From Fibrobacter sp. UBA4297 (GTDB lineage Bacteria > Fibrobacterota > Fibrobacteria > Fibrobacterales > Fibrobacteraceae): a stretch of 64,000 nt of DNA. Position 1 is the first letter of the stretch. Each line of letters starts with the position of its first letter. The stretch lies in assembly GCF_002394865.1 (NCBI RefSeq), contig NZ_DGUZ01000024.1, positions 1 to 64,000 of the forward strand, given 5' to 3'. The notes under the pieces are model-generated. The model was not told where the DNA came from and did not search any database. It worked only from the letters and a program-made list of their open reading frames with translations. Below, in pieces: positions 51,280 to 58,798 of the stretch. The translations under genes and the position numbers were made by a program.

Positions 51280-52479
51280 ATGGAAATATTTGACCAGGTT
51301 ATCGACAGAAACGGGCGCAATTTTGTTAAGAACAATGAGGACTTTTTAAGGAACGTGTTCAAAAACGACCCGGATGTGGAAAACGTTGTTAAGGACGTAA
51401 TTCCATTGTGGGTGGCGGACATGGATTTTAAAAGTCCTCCCGCGGTGATTGAGGCTATCAAGGACTACGCCGATTACGGTATCTTTGGTTACCCGAGGTC
51501 TGGCCCGAAGGCCCGCAGAGCCGCTATCGAATGGTATAAACGGCGCCACAACTGGGTGATTGAAGACGATAGCCTCCTTGCCGCTCCGACGGTGATGTTT
51601 TCTGTGGCGATGGCGATTCGCGCTCTTTCAAGGGAAGGCGAGAGCGTTATTATTTTCCAACCGGTTTATCCGCCTTTTGCCGGAGTTGTTCTTGCGAATA
51701 AACGTAACCTGGTGGTATCGGAACTGGGATTGCAAGACGGCCGCTACGAAATAGACTTTGAAGATTTTGAAAAGAAAGTTGTCGAAAATCATGTGAAAGT
51801 CTTGCTGTTCTGCTCTCCGCATAATCCTGTGGGTCGCGTGTGGACCATCAATGAACTGAAGCGGCTTGCTTCGATTGTGGAACGCTACGGGGTGAAGGTC
51901 ATCAGCGATGAAATCCATTGCGACTTTGTCTTTGATGGGCATGAGCATATTCCTTTTGCTAAGGTGTCTGAATATGTGAAGCAGAATTCTATCACGTGTA
52001 TTGCACCGACCAAGACTTTTAATTTGGCTGGAATCCAGGGCTCGTTTTGCGTAGCTGCGAACAGAAGTCTGAAGGTCGCTATTTTGGAACCTTGGGAAGC
52101 GACGGGCTTGCATACTCCAAGCGGAACCGCATTTGCCGCCATGGAGGCTGCTTACCGTTATGGCAGTGAATGGTTTGATTCCTTGCGAGAATATATTTAT
52201 GATAACGTAAAGCTTGTGGAAGAAGCTCTCAAGGAAACGAAAATAAAGGTGATTCCTTCTGAAAGTACATACTTGCTTTGGCTGGATTGTCGCAAAATGG
52301 ATGTGCCTCCCAATACGCTTTTGCTTAAGTATTTCTTGAAGGAGGCCCATGTGTGGCTGAACGAGGGATTGACTTTTGGCGAAGGGGGAAGGGGCTTTGT
52401 GCGCATGAACGTTGCAAGTCCAAGGAGCGTCCTAAAAGAAGCTTTGCGCCGCATAACATCACTGAACGCGGTCAAATAA
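51280..52479 (+). CDS. MalY/PatB-type C-S lyase (aminotransferase fold)
   Basis: PLP enzyme of the MalY/PatB group, which cleaves cystathionine and other cysteine thioethers to thiols. The 399 residues include IPLWVADMDFKSPPAVIEA near 41, SDEIHCDF (Asp210, His213), and PLP Lys245 in PTKTFNLAG. GAGGAA precedes the ATG. It converges on nifH across a terminator, so it is not in that operon, but its reaction (release of methanethiol or H2S-type products) suits the sulfur theme of the neighbourhood. Substrate not proven. Confidence 0.92.
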   Translation: MEIFDQVIDRNGRNFVKNNEDFLRNVFKNDPDVENVVKDVIPLWVADMDFKSPPAVIEAIKDYADYGIFGYPRSGPKARRAAIEWYKRRHNWVIEDDSLLAAPTVMFSVAMAIRALSREGESVIIFQPVYPPFAGVVLANKRNLVVSELGLQDGRYEIDFEDFEKKVVENHVKVLLFCSPHNPVGRVWTINELKRLASIVERYGVKVISDEIHCDFVFDGHEHIPFAKVSEYVKQNSITCIAPTKTFNLAGIQGSFCVAANRSLKVAILEPWEATGLHTPSGTAFAAMEAAYRYGSEWFDSLREYIYDNVKLVEEALKETKIKVIPSESTYLLWLDCRKMDVPPNTLLLKYFLKEAHVWLNEGLTFGEGGRGFVRMNVASPRSVLKEALRRITSLNAVK

Positions 52480-52483
52480 AAAA

Positions 52484-52508
52484 CTCCACTTTCTTTACGA
52501 AAGTGGAG
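52484..52508 (-). terminator. Terminator of nifH
   Basis: Arms CTCCACTTTC/GAAAGTGGAG with a TTTAC loop; on the minus strand followed by TTTTTTATTTG. It lies between convergent genes. Confidence 0.85.
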
Positions 52509-52533
52509 CGTGTTTGAGGGTTTTAGACAGAAC

Positions 52534-53379
52534 TTAGATAGAATAGTCTTTTTCCATCATGCCGTAGTCGATGAGAATTTGTTCCAAACGGTCCTGAGTC
52601 ATCGGTGTCGGGATGGTGAGAAGTTCGTTTTCATCAATGTTCTTTGCGAGTTCGCGGTAGACGTTTGCCTGAGAACATTTGGGCTCGAATTCAATCACGG
52701 TTTTCTTGCGGATTTCGGCTTGCTGCACGACGTTGTTGCGCGGCACAAACTGGATAAGCTGTGTGTTGAGTTCCTTGGTGAATGCACGGAGCAGGTCAAG
52801 TTCGTTGTCAACATTACGGCTGTTGCAGATGATGCCGCCCAAGCGGACTTCGCCGCGTTCGGCATACTTTGCAATACCCTTGCAAATGTTGTTTGCTGCG
52901 TAGAGGGCCATCATTTCGCCAGATGCGACAATGTAGATTTCCTTGGCCTTGCCTTCGCGAATCGGCATGGCGAAACCGCCGCACACCACGTCACCAAGCA
53001 CATCGTAGAACACATAATCGAGATCTTCGGTGTAAGCGCCGAGCTGCTCGAGCATGCTGATGGAAGTGATGATGCCGCGGCCTGCACAGCCTACGCCTGG
53101 TTCCGGGCCGCCGGATTCTACACAGCGTACGCCTTTGAAACCGACCTTTTCGAGGTCCGCAAGTTGGATTTCGGTTTTGTTGTCGCGTATAGTGTCGAGA
53201 ACCGTTTTCTGGTGAAGGCCGCCAAGCAAAAGACGTGTAGAGTCTGCCTTGGGGTCGCAACCGACAACGAGAACGTGCTTACCTTGTTCGACAAGCCCGG
53301 CGGTCAAGTTCTGGGTCGTGGTGGATTTGCCGATGCCGCCCTTGCCGTAAATAGCGATTTGACGTAACTTCTTTGACAT
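52534..53379 (-). CDS. nifH: Nitrogenase-type reductase (iron protein)
   Basis: ATP-dependent electron donor to a nitrogenase-type component 1. The 281-residue protein has the P-loop GKGGIGKS at 12-19, the 4Fe-4S ligands Cys98 (GVGCAGRG) and Cys133 (DVVCGGFAM), and Arg101 at the ADP-ribosylation site. AAGGAG precedes the ATG. The gene diverges from nifB and shares a 17-bp promoter-proximal motif with it. NifH alone does not tell nitrogen fixation from nitrogenase-like reductases; the neighbouring component 1 points to the latter. Confidence 0.96.
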   Translation of the reverse strand: MSKKLRQIAIYGKGGIGKSTTTQNLTAGLVEQGKHVLVVGCDPKADSTRLLLGGLHQKTVLDTIRDNKTEIQLADLEKVGFKGVRCVESGGPEPGVGCAGRGIITSISMLEQLGAYTEDLDYVFYDVLGDVVCGGFAMPIREGKAKEIYIVASGEMMALYAANNICKGIAKYAERGEVRLGGIICNSRNVDNELDLLRAFTKELNTQLIQFVPRNNVVQQAEIRKKTVIEFEPKCSQANVYRELAKNIDENELLTIPTPMTQDRLEQILIDYGMMEKDYSI

Positions 53380-53403
53380 TGTGTCTCCTTAGGATTTTAT
53401 TCC

Positions 53404-53420
53404 CTACAGAAACACTAGGC
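53404..53420. promoter_or_regulatory. Shared motif downstream of the nifH promoter
   Basis: CTACAGAAACACTAGGC on the plus strand; 15 of 17 bases are identical to 53696-53712 in front of nifB. It begins about 8 bases after the predicted nifH -10 box, in the transcribed start region, an operator-like place. Confidence 0.5.
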
Positions 53421-53427
53421 GAATGTG

Positions 53428-53456
53428 AATTTAGGTACTTTTTGGAGCGAAGACAA
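53428..53456 (-). promoter_or_regulatory. Sigma-70-type promoter of nifH
   Basis: On the minus strand TTGTCT, a 17-base spacer and TAAATT. The start would be near 53421. Confidence 0.5.
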
Positions 53457-53569
53457 GCCAATTGGGTTGTATTTTTTTATAAAGTCAAGAAAAAAGCGGT
53501 TGTTTATAAGCCTAATCTTTTGTACGGTATATGTTTTTTCTATAAGAGTGATTTGAAATTTTGTTGGCT

Positions 53570-53590
53570 ATAATAAGCGATAGCTATTAT
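53570..53590. promoter_or_regulatory. Palindrome between nifH and nifB
   Basis: ATAATA-N9-TATTAT lies centrally in the divergent region, about 53 bp upstream of the nifB -35 box. LysR-type regulators often bind such AT-rich dyads. Weak evidence, as the region is AT-rich. Confidence 0.3.
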
Positions 53591-53642
53591 CTATAACTTG
53601 AGGCTTTTTTCCATTTTTCTTAAAAAAAGAAACTCGTTTTTA

Positions 53643-53671
53643 TTGACATTCTTTTATTGTAGACCTAATTT
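53643..53671 (+). promoter_or_regulatory. Sigma-70-type promoter of nifB
   Basis: TTGACA, a 17-base spacer and TAATTT, close to the sigma-70 consensus. The start would be near 53678. No sigma-54 element is present in this region. Confidence 0.75.
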
Positions 53672-53686
53672 TGTCCTCAAAACAGA

Positions 53687-53755
53687 AAAACCTCTCTACC
53701 GGAACACTAGGCAAAAACTCCAGGTAATTGAAGAAAATTACATCCGAGAGGTTTT
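53687..53755 (+). promoter_or_regulatory. nifB leader with sequestered ribosome-binding site
   Basis: AAAACCTCTC (53687-53696) is perfectly complementary to GAGAGGTTTT (53746-53755), which holds the ribosome-binding site GAGAGG four bases before the ATG. The 49-base loop contains the CTACCGGAACACTAGGC motif (53696-53712) and a small GTAATT/AATTAC hairpin. This layout would block translation unless opened. Confidence 0.5.
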
Positions 53756-54631
53756 ATGACAGAAAAAAAATTTGAAACGATGCAGCGCGAGCATCCGTGC
53801 TTTGGTGGCTGCAAAAATAATAAAGGCCGTATTCATTTGCCTGTTGCACCAGGCTGTAATATTGAATGTCGCTTTTGCGACAGACGTATAAATGAAGACG
53901 CCCAGATTCCTGGCAATACGAGCAAGGTAATTAAGCCTGAAGAAGCTTGTGGCTATATTCGCAAGGCGTTAGAGTTTGTTCCAGAACTGACTGTTGTCGG
54001 TATTGCGGGGCCGGGCGATACGCTTGCGACGCCGTTTGCTTTAGACACGTTCCGTCTCGTTAAAAAGGAATTCCCGGATTTAATCCGTTGCATGAGCACT
54101 AATGGACTTTTGCTGAATGACAAGGCGGACGAAGTCATTGAAGTGGGAATTGATACTTTGACGGTTACGGTGAATGCCGTGGACCCTGAAATAGAAGCGA
54201 TGATAAATGCAAAAATCGCATATAAGGGAAAGATTTATCGCGGTATCGAAGCGGCGGAAATTTTGATCCATAACCAGTTAGAAGGCATCCGCAAGGTCTC
54301 TCGTGCCGGTGTTATGGTCAAGGTGAATACGGTACTTTGCCCAGGAATTAACGACCACCACATAGAGGATGTCGCAGCAACTGTCAAGGATGCTGGGGCT
54401 ATTATATACAATATTATTCCGCTAATCCCGCAGAACGGTTTCAAGGATTTGCCAGCCCCGACGCCAAGGCTCTTGGCAAAAGCCCAGGAAGAAGCTGGTG
54501 TGTTCATTAACGTGTTTAAGCATTGTTCCCACTGCCGTGCTGATGCTGTGGGTGTGCCGGGCGTTTATGATGTGGGTGCCCAAATCTACATGGACCGCAT
54601 CCGTGTAAAGGAGACCTTTTCGCATGGCTAA
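53756..54631 (+). CDS. nifB: Nitrogenase cofactor radical SAM protein
   Basis: Builds the Fe8S9C cluster core from 4Fe-4S units. The 291-residue protein has the radical-SAM motif Cys34-X3-Cys38-X2-Cys41 (GCNIECRFC), the NifB-specific HPCFGGC at the N-terminus and HCSHCRAD (Cys257, Cys260). It lacks the C-terminal NifX domain of long NifB proteins, and a separate NifX-type gene follows with an 8-base overlap. Presence of NifB means that the downstream component 1 should carry a nitrogenase-type cofactor; the simple 4Fe-4S family (BchNB, CfbD) does not need NifB. Confidence 0.96.
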   Translation: MTEKKFETMQREHPCFGGCKNNKGRIHLPVAPGCNIECRFCDRRINEDAQIPGNTSKVIKPEEACGYIRKALEFVPELTVVGIAGPGDTLATPFALDTFRLVKKEFPDLIRCMSTNGLLLNDKADEVIEVGIDTLTVTVNAVDPEIEAMINAKIAYKGKIYRGIEAAEILIHNQLEGIRKVSRAGVMVKVNTVLCPGINDHHIEDVAATVKDAGAIIYNIIPLIPQNGFKDLPAPTPRLLAKAQEEAGVFINVFKHCSHCRADAVGVPGVYDVGAQIYMDRIRVKETFSHG

Positions 54632-55007
54632 GTATAAAGTTGCAATAGCTACAAATGACGGTCTCTATGTGAATGTGCACTTTGGCCATGCCGCCGCCTT
54701 CGATTTGTACGAGGTAGACGAAGATTCCGGTAAATATGAATATATCGGGATTAGGCAAAAGCCAGAACATTGCGATGGCACTTGCGGACACCGTGAAATT
54801 GAAAATTCGTCGATGCTTTCGGCTGCGAAGAATTTGGAAGATGTTGATTACGTGCTGTGCGAACAGATTGGGCCCCATGCGATTCAGGCTCTTGCCCGCT
54901 TCGATATTCGCGCCTTCGATGTCTCGCTCCCGATTGCCGAGGCTATCGAAAAAATCAACACGTACCGCGTCAAGATTAAAAACAAGCAATCTCTTAGAAA
55001 AGGATAA
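54624..55007 (+). CDS. NifX/NifB-C-type cofactor carrier
   Basis: The 127-residue protein is a dinitrogenase iron-molybdenum-cofactor domain protein (KVAIATNDGLYVNVHFGHAAAFDLYEV at the start), a fold that binds and passes cofactor precursors. It overlaps the end of nifB by eight bases and lies four bases before the NifD-like gene. It may take the place of the NifX domain missing from NifB. A lysine-rich tail follows the domain. Confidence 0.9.
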   Translation: MAKYKVAIATNDGLYVNVHFGHAAAFDLYEVDEDSGKYEYIGIRQKPEHCDGTCGHREIENSSMLSAAKNLEDVDYVLCEQIGPHAIQALARFDIRAFDVSLPIAEAIEKINTYRVKIKNKQSLRKG

Positions 55008-55010
55008 CAC

Positions 55011-56480
55011 ATGCCATTTAACTTTAAAAACAGTAACGTAGCCGTGCGTGAAAATCGCCTCGGATCCATTACGGGGTTCAAGGGCGATTTGGAAACGCTC
55101 GTTCATCGTTCCCAGTGCGGCTCCTTGAAGAACCGCGAGCGTTGTTTCAGCCAGTCCAGTTCCTGTCTCTCTGGCTGTGCCCTTTCGCAACTGCAGGGGA
55201 TAAGGAACGTTGCCATCATTTACCATGCTCCAGCGGGTTGCACGGCGATGGCGTCGGGCACGGATTCCCTTTATCGTCAGATAGCAGACAAGATAAATGA
55301 AACGACGAAGTCTGTGTACATCTGCACGGACCTTAACGAAAAAGATACGGTTTTCGGTGCAATCGAATCCCTGCGTGAAGCTATTTTCCACGCTTGGGAT
55401 GAATACCGCCCGGAAGCAATTTTTGTCTCGTCCTCTTGCGTGTCAGGCGTGATTGGTGAGGATATCGATGGTCTCGTTGAAGAAATCAAGGACGATTTTC
55501 CAGTTCCGATTATTTCTGTCCATTGCGAAGGCTTCAAGAGCCGTATTTGGGCGAGTGGTTTTGATATTGCCGACCATGCAGTGATGCAGGGCATCGTGAA
55601 GCCGCCTAAAGAAAAACGTAATACGATTATCTTCAAGAACTTCTTTGAAACGGAACGTCCGTTCATTACGGAACTTTTTCGCCGCTTTGGCTACGAGACG
55701 CAGTTCCTTTATGTGAACTCCACTGTAGAACAACTGAGCCATTTGAGCGAGGCTGCTGCAACGGTTTGCATTTGCGGAACGCTTGGCACCTATTTGGGCA
55801 ATGCTCTCGAAGAAACTTACGGTGTTCCTTACATCCGTACGGTGAACCCCAATGGTATCATTGGCTTTGAAACGTGGCTCCGTGAAATTGGCAAGACGAT
55901 TGGCAAATCCGAGGAGGTAGAAAAGTACATCGCGGAACAGCGTGCTATTTACCTCCCGCAGATTGAAGAAATCAAGAAGGAACTCAAGGGCCTCCGCTGC
56001 GTGATTGGTATGGGCCCGGGCTACACGTACGAAGTTGCCCGCGTGCTGATTGAGCTTGGCATGGAAGTGGTTTACGGCCTTGCCTGGCATTACGACTACA
56101 AGTACGATAATGGTGATGTCCCGCCGGCTCTCGAATACCTCAAGGAAAATGCCCCGAAGGATTTGCAGCTCTCTGTGGCAGACCAGCAGAACTACGAAGT
56201 TTTGAATATTTTGAACCGCTATAAGCCGGATTTGTATTTCAGCCGCCACCCGGGTACGACCGTGTGGGCGATTAAGCAGGGCTATGCCGCCGTATTCGTT
56301 GCTGACGAATACATGATTTTCGGTTACGAAAAGACCTTGCGTTTTGCAAAGACCGTGCTTGACACCGTGAAGAACCGCAGCTTTGAAAAGAACCTTGCTG
56401 CACGTATTAAGCTGCCCTATACCCAGTGGTGGTATGACCAGCCTGTTGACAAACTTATCAAACAAGAAGGGGAACGCTAA
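55011..56480 (+). CDS. NifD-like component 1 alpha subunit, altered active site
   Basis: The 489-residue protein aligns with NifD around its metal ligands: Cys52 or Cys56 (CLSGCALS), Cys77 (HAPAGC) and Cys143 (SSCVSGVIG) for a P-cluster, and Cys255 for the cofactor, 16 residues before GVP as Cys275 is before GIP in Azotobacter NifD. By the same alignment Gln191 is Trp180, His195 is Phe184 (CEGF-anchored), Arg96 is Asp85 and the cofactor ligand His442 is Phe437 (FGYE). The residues for N2 reduction and homocitrate-Mo binding are therefore absent. This is either a nitrogenase-like reductase (methylthio-alkane reductase type is my preferred reading) or a NifE scaffold. I aligned by eye. Confidence 0.85.
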   Translation: MPFNFKNSNVAVRENRLGSITGFKGDLETLVHRSQCGSLKNRERCFSQSSSCLSGCALSQLQGIRNVAIIYHAPAGCTAMASGTDSLYRQIADKINETTKSVYICTDLNEKDTVFGAIESLREAIFHAWDEYRPEAIFVSSSCVSGVIGEDIDGLVEEIKDDFPVPIISVHCEGFKSRIWASGFDIADHAVMQGIVKPPKEKRNTIIFKNFFETERPFITELFRRFGYETQFLYVNSTVEQLSHLSEAAATVCICGTLGTYLGNALEETYGVPYIRTVNPNGIIGFETWLREIGKTIGKSEEVEKYIAEQRAIYLPQIEEIKKELKGLRCVIGMGPGYTYEVARVLIELGMEVVYGLAWHYDYKYDNGDVPPALEYLKENAPKDLQLSVADQQNYEVLNILNRYKPDLYFSRHPGTTVWAIKQGYAAVFVADEYMIFGYEKTLRFAKTVLDTVKNRSFEKNLAARIKLPYTQWWYDQPVDKLIKQEGER

Positions 56481-56482
56481 CC

Positions 56483-57790
56483 ATGGCAAAAATTCTCGAT
56501 CAACCTCGTTACAAGTGTGCTCTCGCCGCTATGCAGACGGTGCAGGCCATTCCGGGTGCCATTCCCGTTCTCCATTCCGGTCCGGGTTGTGCCGCAAAGC
56601 TCAATGACAACAAGGGGACTAGCGGTCGCTTTAGCCCGAACATTTATCCGTGCACTAGCATTAGCGAAAAGGAAGTGGTGTTCGGCGGTGCCGAAAAACT
56701 CCGTTCTACCATCAAGAATGCGTTGCGCGTGATTGATGCCGATTTGTTCGTTGTGCTTTCCGGTTGCACGGGCGAAATTATTGGTGATGATATCCAGTCT
56801 GTTGCCGAAGATTTCCTTGATGAAGAAAAACCGGTTGTCTGGACAAAGACTCCTGGCTTCAAGGGTAATAACTACTTGGGCCACGATTGGATTTTGACAA
56901 GCATTCTCGACCAGTACATCAAGGGACCTGTTCCTGCCCAAAAGACAAAAGGGCTTGTGAACTTGTTTGCTGGCGTGCCGCAACAGGATCCGTATTGGCT
57001 TGGTAACCTTCGCGCTTTGGAACGTCTCCTTGTTGAGATTGGCCTTACCCCAAATACTATTTTTGGATTTGGTCGTAGCATCAAGAACCTGGATAAGATT
57101 CCGGAAGCGGAATTCACGATTCTCGTGTCGCCGTGGGCTGGCATTGAAAGCGCCAAGTTTATCGAAAAAAAGTTCAACGTTCCTCTGCTCCATTATAAGA
57201 CACTCCCTATCGGGGCGACCGAAACGAGCAAGTTCCTGCGCGCAGTTGCTGATTTTGCAAAGCTCGACAAGGAAAAGGTTGAAGATGTTATCCGTCATCA
57301 CGAAGCGGAATTCTTCTACTACGTGGAACGCTTTGCAGATACTATCCTTGAAACACGCGTGCTTGGCAAGCACTTTACCGTGGCAGGCGATAGCCAGTAC
57401 ACCGATGCTGTCATCAAGTTCCTCGTGAATGACATGGGAATGTTCCCGGAAAAGTCTTTCATCACTGATGATGCTCCGGAAAAGTACCGCGAAGAAATCC
57501 TGAAGGAAATCAATGACTTGAATTATGGAATCAAGGCTGATGTGGAATTTACCACGGACGGCTTCCAGATTCACGAAAAGATCCGCAAGATTGACTTTGA
57601 CGGGCCGGCGCTTATTTTCGGATCGAACTGGGAAAAGAAACTCGCCATTGAACTGGACGGTCTTTTTGTGAACGTGTCTTACCCGATGAACGAAAAGATG
57701 GTCATGAATAGCTTTGTTGCTGGTTACGAAGGCGGCCTCCATGTGTTGGAGGAAGTCTACTCTGTAGCCCTCTCCAAGCTTAACCTCTAA
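56483..57790 (+). CDS. NifK-like component 1 beta subunit
   Basis: The 435-residue partner of the preceding protein, two bases downstream. It keeps all three cysteines that bind the P-cluster in NifK: Cys12 (YKCALAAM), Cys36 (SGPGC) and Cys95 (LSGCTGEIIGDD), with spacings 24 and 59, close to 25 and 58 in Azotobacter NifK. The Ser188 equivalent is Gly125 (TPGF). NifN scaffolds keep fewer cluster cysteines, so this argues for a catalytic DK-type complex. It is shorter than NifK, without the N-terminal extension. A terminator follows. Confidence 0.85.
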   Translation: MAKILDQPRYKCALAAMQTVQAIPGAIPVLHSGPGCAAKLNDNKGTSGRFSPNIYPCTSISEKEVVFGGAEKLRSTIKNALRVIDADLFVVLSGCTGEIIGDDIQSVAEDFLDEEKPVVWTKTPGFKGNNYLGHDWILTSILDQYIKGPVPAQKTKGLVNLFAGVPQQDPYWLGNLRALERLLVEIGLTPNTIFGFGRSIKNLDKIPEAEFTILVSPWAGIESAKFIEKKFNVPLLHYKTLPIGATETSKFLRAVADFAKLDKEKVEDVIRHHEAEFFYYVERFADTILETRVLGKHFTVAGDSQYTDAVIKFLVNDMGMFPEKSFITDDAPEKYREEILKEINDLNYGIKADVEFTTDGFQIHEKIRKIDFDGPALIFGSNWEKKLAIELDGLFVNVSYPMNEKMVMNSFVAGYEGGLHVLEEVYSVALSKLNL

Positions 57791-57820
57791 AATCCACGTC
57801 CCAGTTTCCTTAGGTGTGGA

Positions 57821-57852
57821 TCTCCCGCAGCGCAAGTTGCGGGAGTTTTTTA
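57821..57852 (+). terminator. Terminator of the nifB operon
   Basis: Stem CTCCCGCA/TGCGGGAG with a GCGCAAGT-type loop, followed by TTTTTT. It is 31 bases after the NifK-like gene. Confidence 0.85.
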
Positions 57853-57857
57853 ATGGA

Positions 57858-58340
57858 ATGAAGATTATGATTACGTATAAAATGGATACTGAAAATGTGG
57901 ATTGGCAGGAAGTTCATGATATCTTACATGAGGCTGGACTTTCGGACTTTTCGCCAGAAGAGCAAAAGGTAATTTTCACCCACAGCACCATAACCGTATT
58001 TGCCATGGATGGCGCAAAAATTGTGGGCGTTGCCAGGGCGCTTTCGGATACGCTCAGCCAGGGGGCTATTTTCAATGTCGCCGTTCGCCCGGCGTATCAG
58101 GGGCTTGGTGTCGGCACGAACATGATATCCCGTGTTCTTGAAAAACTGAAAGGGCAGAATGTGATTATTTACACGAGCCCTGCGGGGGTGTCGTTCTATG
58201 AAAGGTTTGGCTTCAGGCGCTGCAAAACGTCGATGTGCCTGTTTGCCGGCGCTCCGGAACACTTGCAAATGCTGGAAAATGGCGGTTTTATGCTTCCGGA
58301 AGGATTCCGTTTTGATGGAGAACCCAGTCGGAAAGTGTGA
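57858..58340 (+). CDS. GNAT-family acetyltransferase
   Basis: The 160-residue protein starts at ATG 57858 (or 57867), six bases beyond the terminator T-run. The GNAT acetyl-CoA motif is VAVRPAYQGLGVGTNMI, and the C-terminal beta strand is NVIIYTSPAGVSFYERFGF. The acceptor is unknown. It can be expressed only by readthrough of the terminator or from a promoter hidden within the upstream gene, since no space is left between. Confidence 0.85.
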   Translation: MKIMITYKMDTENVDWQEVHDILHEAGLSDFSPEEQKVIFTHSTITVFAMDGAKIVGVARALSDTLSQGAIFNVAVRPAYQGLGVGTNMISRVLEKLKGQNVIIYTSPAGVSFYERFGFRRCKTSMCLFAGAPEHLQMLENGGFMLPEGFRFDGEPSRKV

Positions 58341-58436
58341 AAATATCGCAATTCAAAAATTAAATATTACCGTGCATAAACAAATTTTATATGTATAAAA
58401 ATTTCTAATTGCACATGATAAAGTAGAGCTAAAACT

Positions 58437-58470
58437 TCGAGAAAAAATAAAATTTTTCTCGATTTTTTTT
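58437..58470 (+). terminator. Terminator after the acetyltransferase
   Basis: Ten-base arms TCGAGAAAAA/TTTTTCTCGA followed by eight T residues. Confidence 0.85.
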
Positions 58471-58798
58471 ATGCGTTTACCTTGTTCCTCTTTTGATAAA
58501 CTTCTATCTTCATTCATGCAACAATCGCCTAAGGAAACAGCGAAAAAAATCGTAGGGACGCGGACACATCAACCCTTAATCAGGAGTGTCCACGACCATC
58601 TCATACAAATTAAGGAAATCCGAAACCTTAACGCGGGTTACCATCTTCTAACCATTACATTGTTCTAGACTCGTCTAGAGTCGAACGCTTTTGAATATTT
58701 AAGAGCGTGAAAATTTGATTGCGTAAAAAAAATTGGTGTTTTACGCAGTTTCCTCTTGCAACCCTAAAAACTTTAAAAAAAACATAAGGAGCTTTTAC
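58471..58798 (+). other. Intergenic region before the outer-membrane gene
   Basis: No supported gene; a 65-residue frame at 58471 lacks a ribosome-binding site. It holds GGACAC/GTGTCC arms at about 58563-58600, a TCTAGACTCGTCTAGA palindrome at 58662-58677 and a GCGTAAAA/TTTTACGC hairpin at 58723-58748 near the gene. The promoter of the following transport genes should be here. Confidence 0.45.

Noticed and set aside
53564..53580. Sigma-54-like TGGCTATAATAAGC upstream of nifB
   Set aside because: GG to GC spacing is one base short and the -12 lacks TTGC.
55011..57790. Plain nitrogen fixation genes nifD and nifK
   Set aside because: The alpha-subunit positions for Gln191, His195 and His442 are Trp, Phe and Phe, and the promoter region has no sigma-54 site. 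A nitrogen-fixing function is not supported.
55011..57790. NifE and NifN scaffold pair
   Set aside because: Possible for the alpha subunit alone, but the beta subunit keeps all three P-cluster cysteines, which NifN does not. Kept as the main alternative.
55011..57790. Chlorophyll or F430 reductase (BchNB, CfbD)
   Set aside because: These need no NifB-made cofactor, while nifB and a NifX-type gene lie in the same operon here, and Cys255 for a cofactor is kept.
58471..58668. 65-residue open frame
   Set aside because: It starts within the T-run of a terminator, has no ribosome-binding site and no protein-like pattern.
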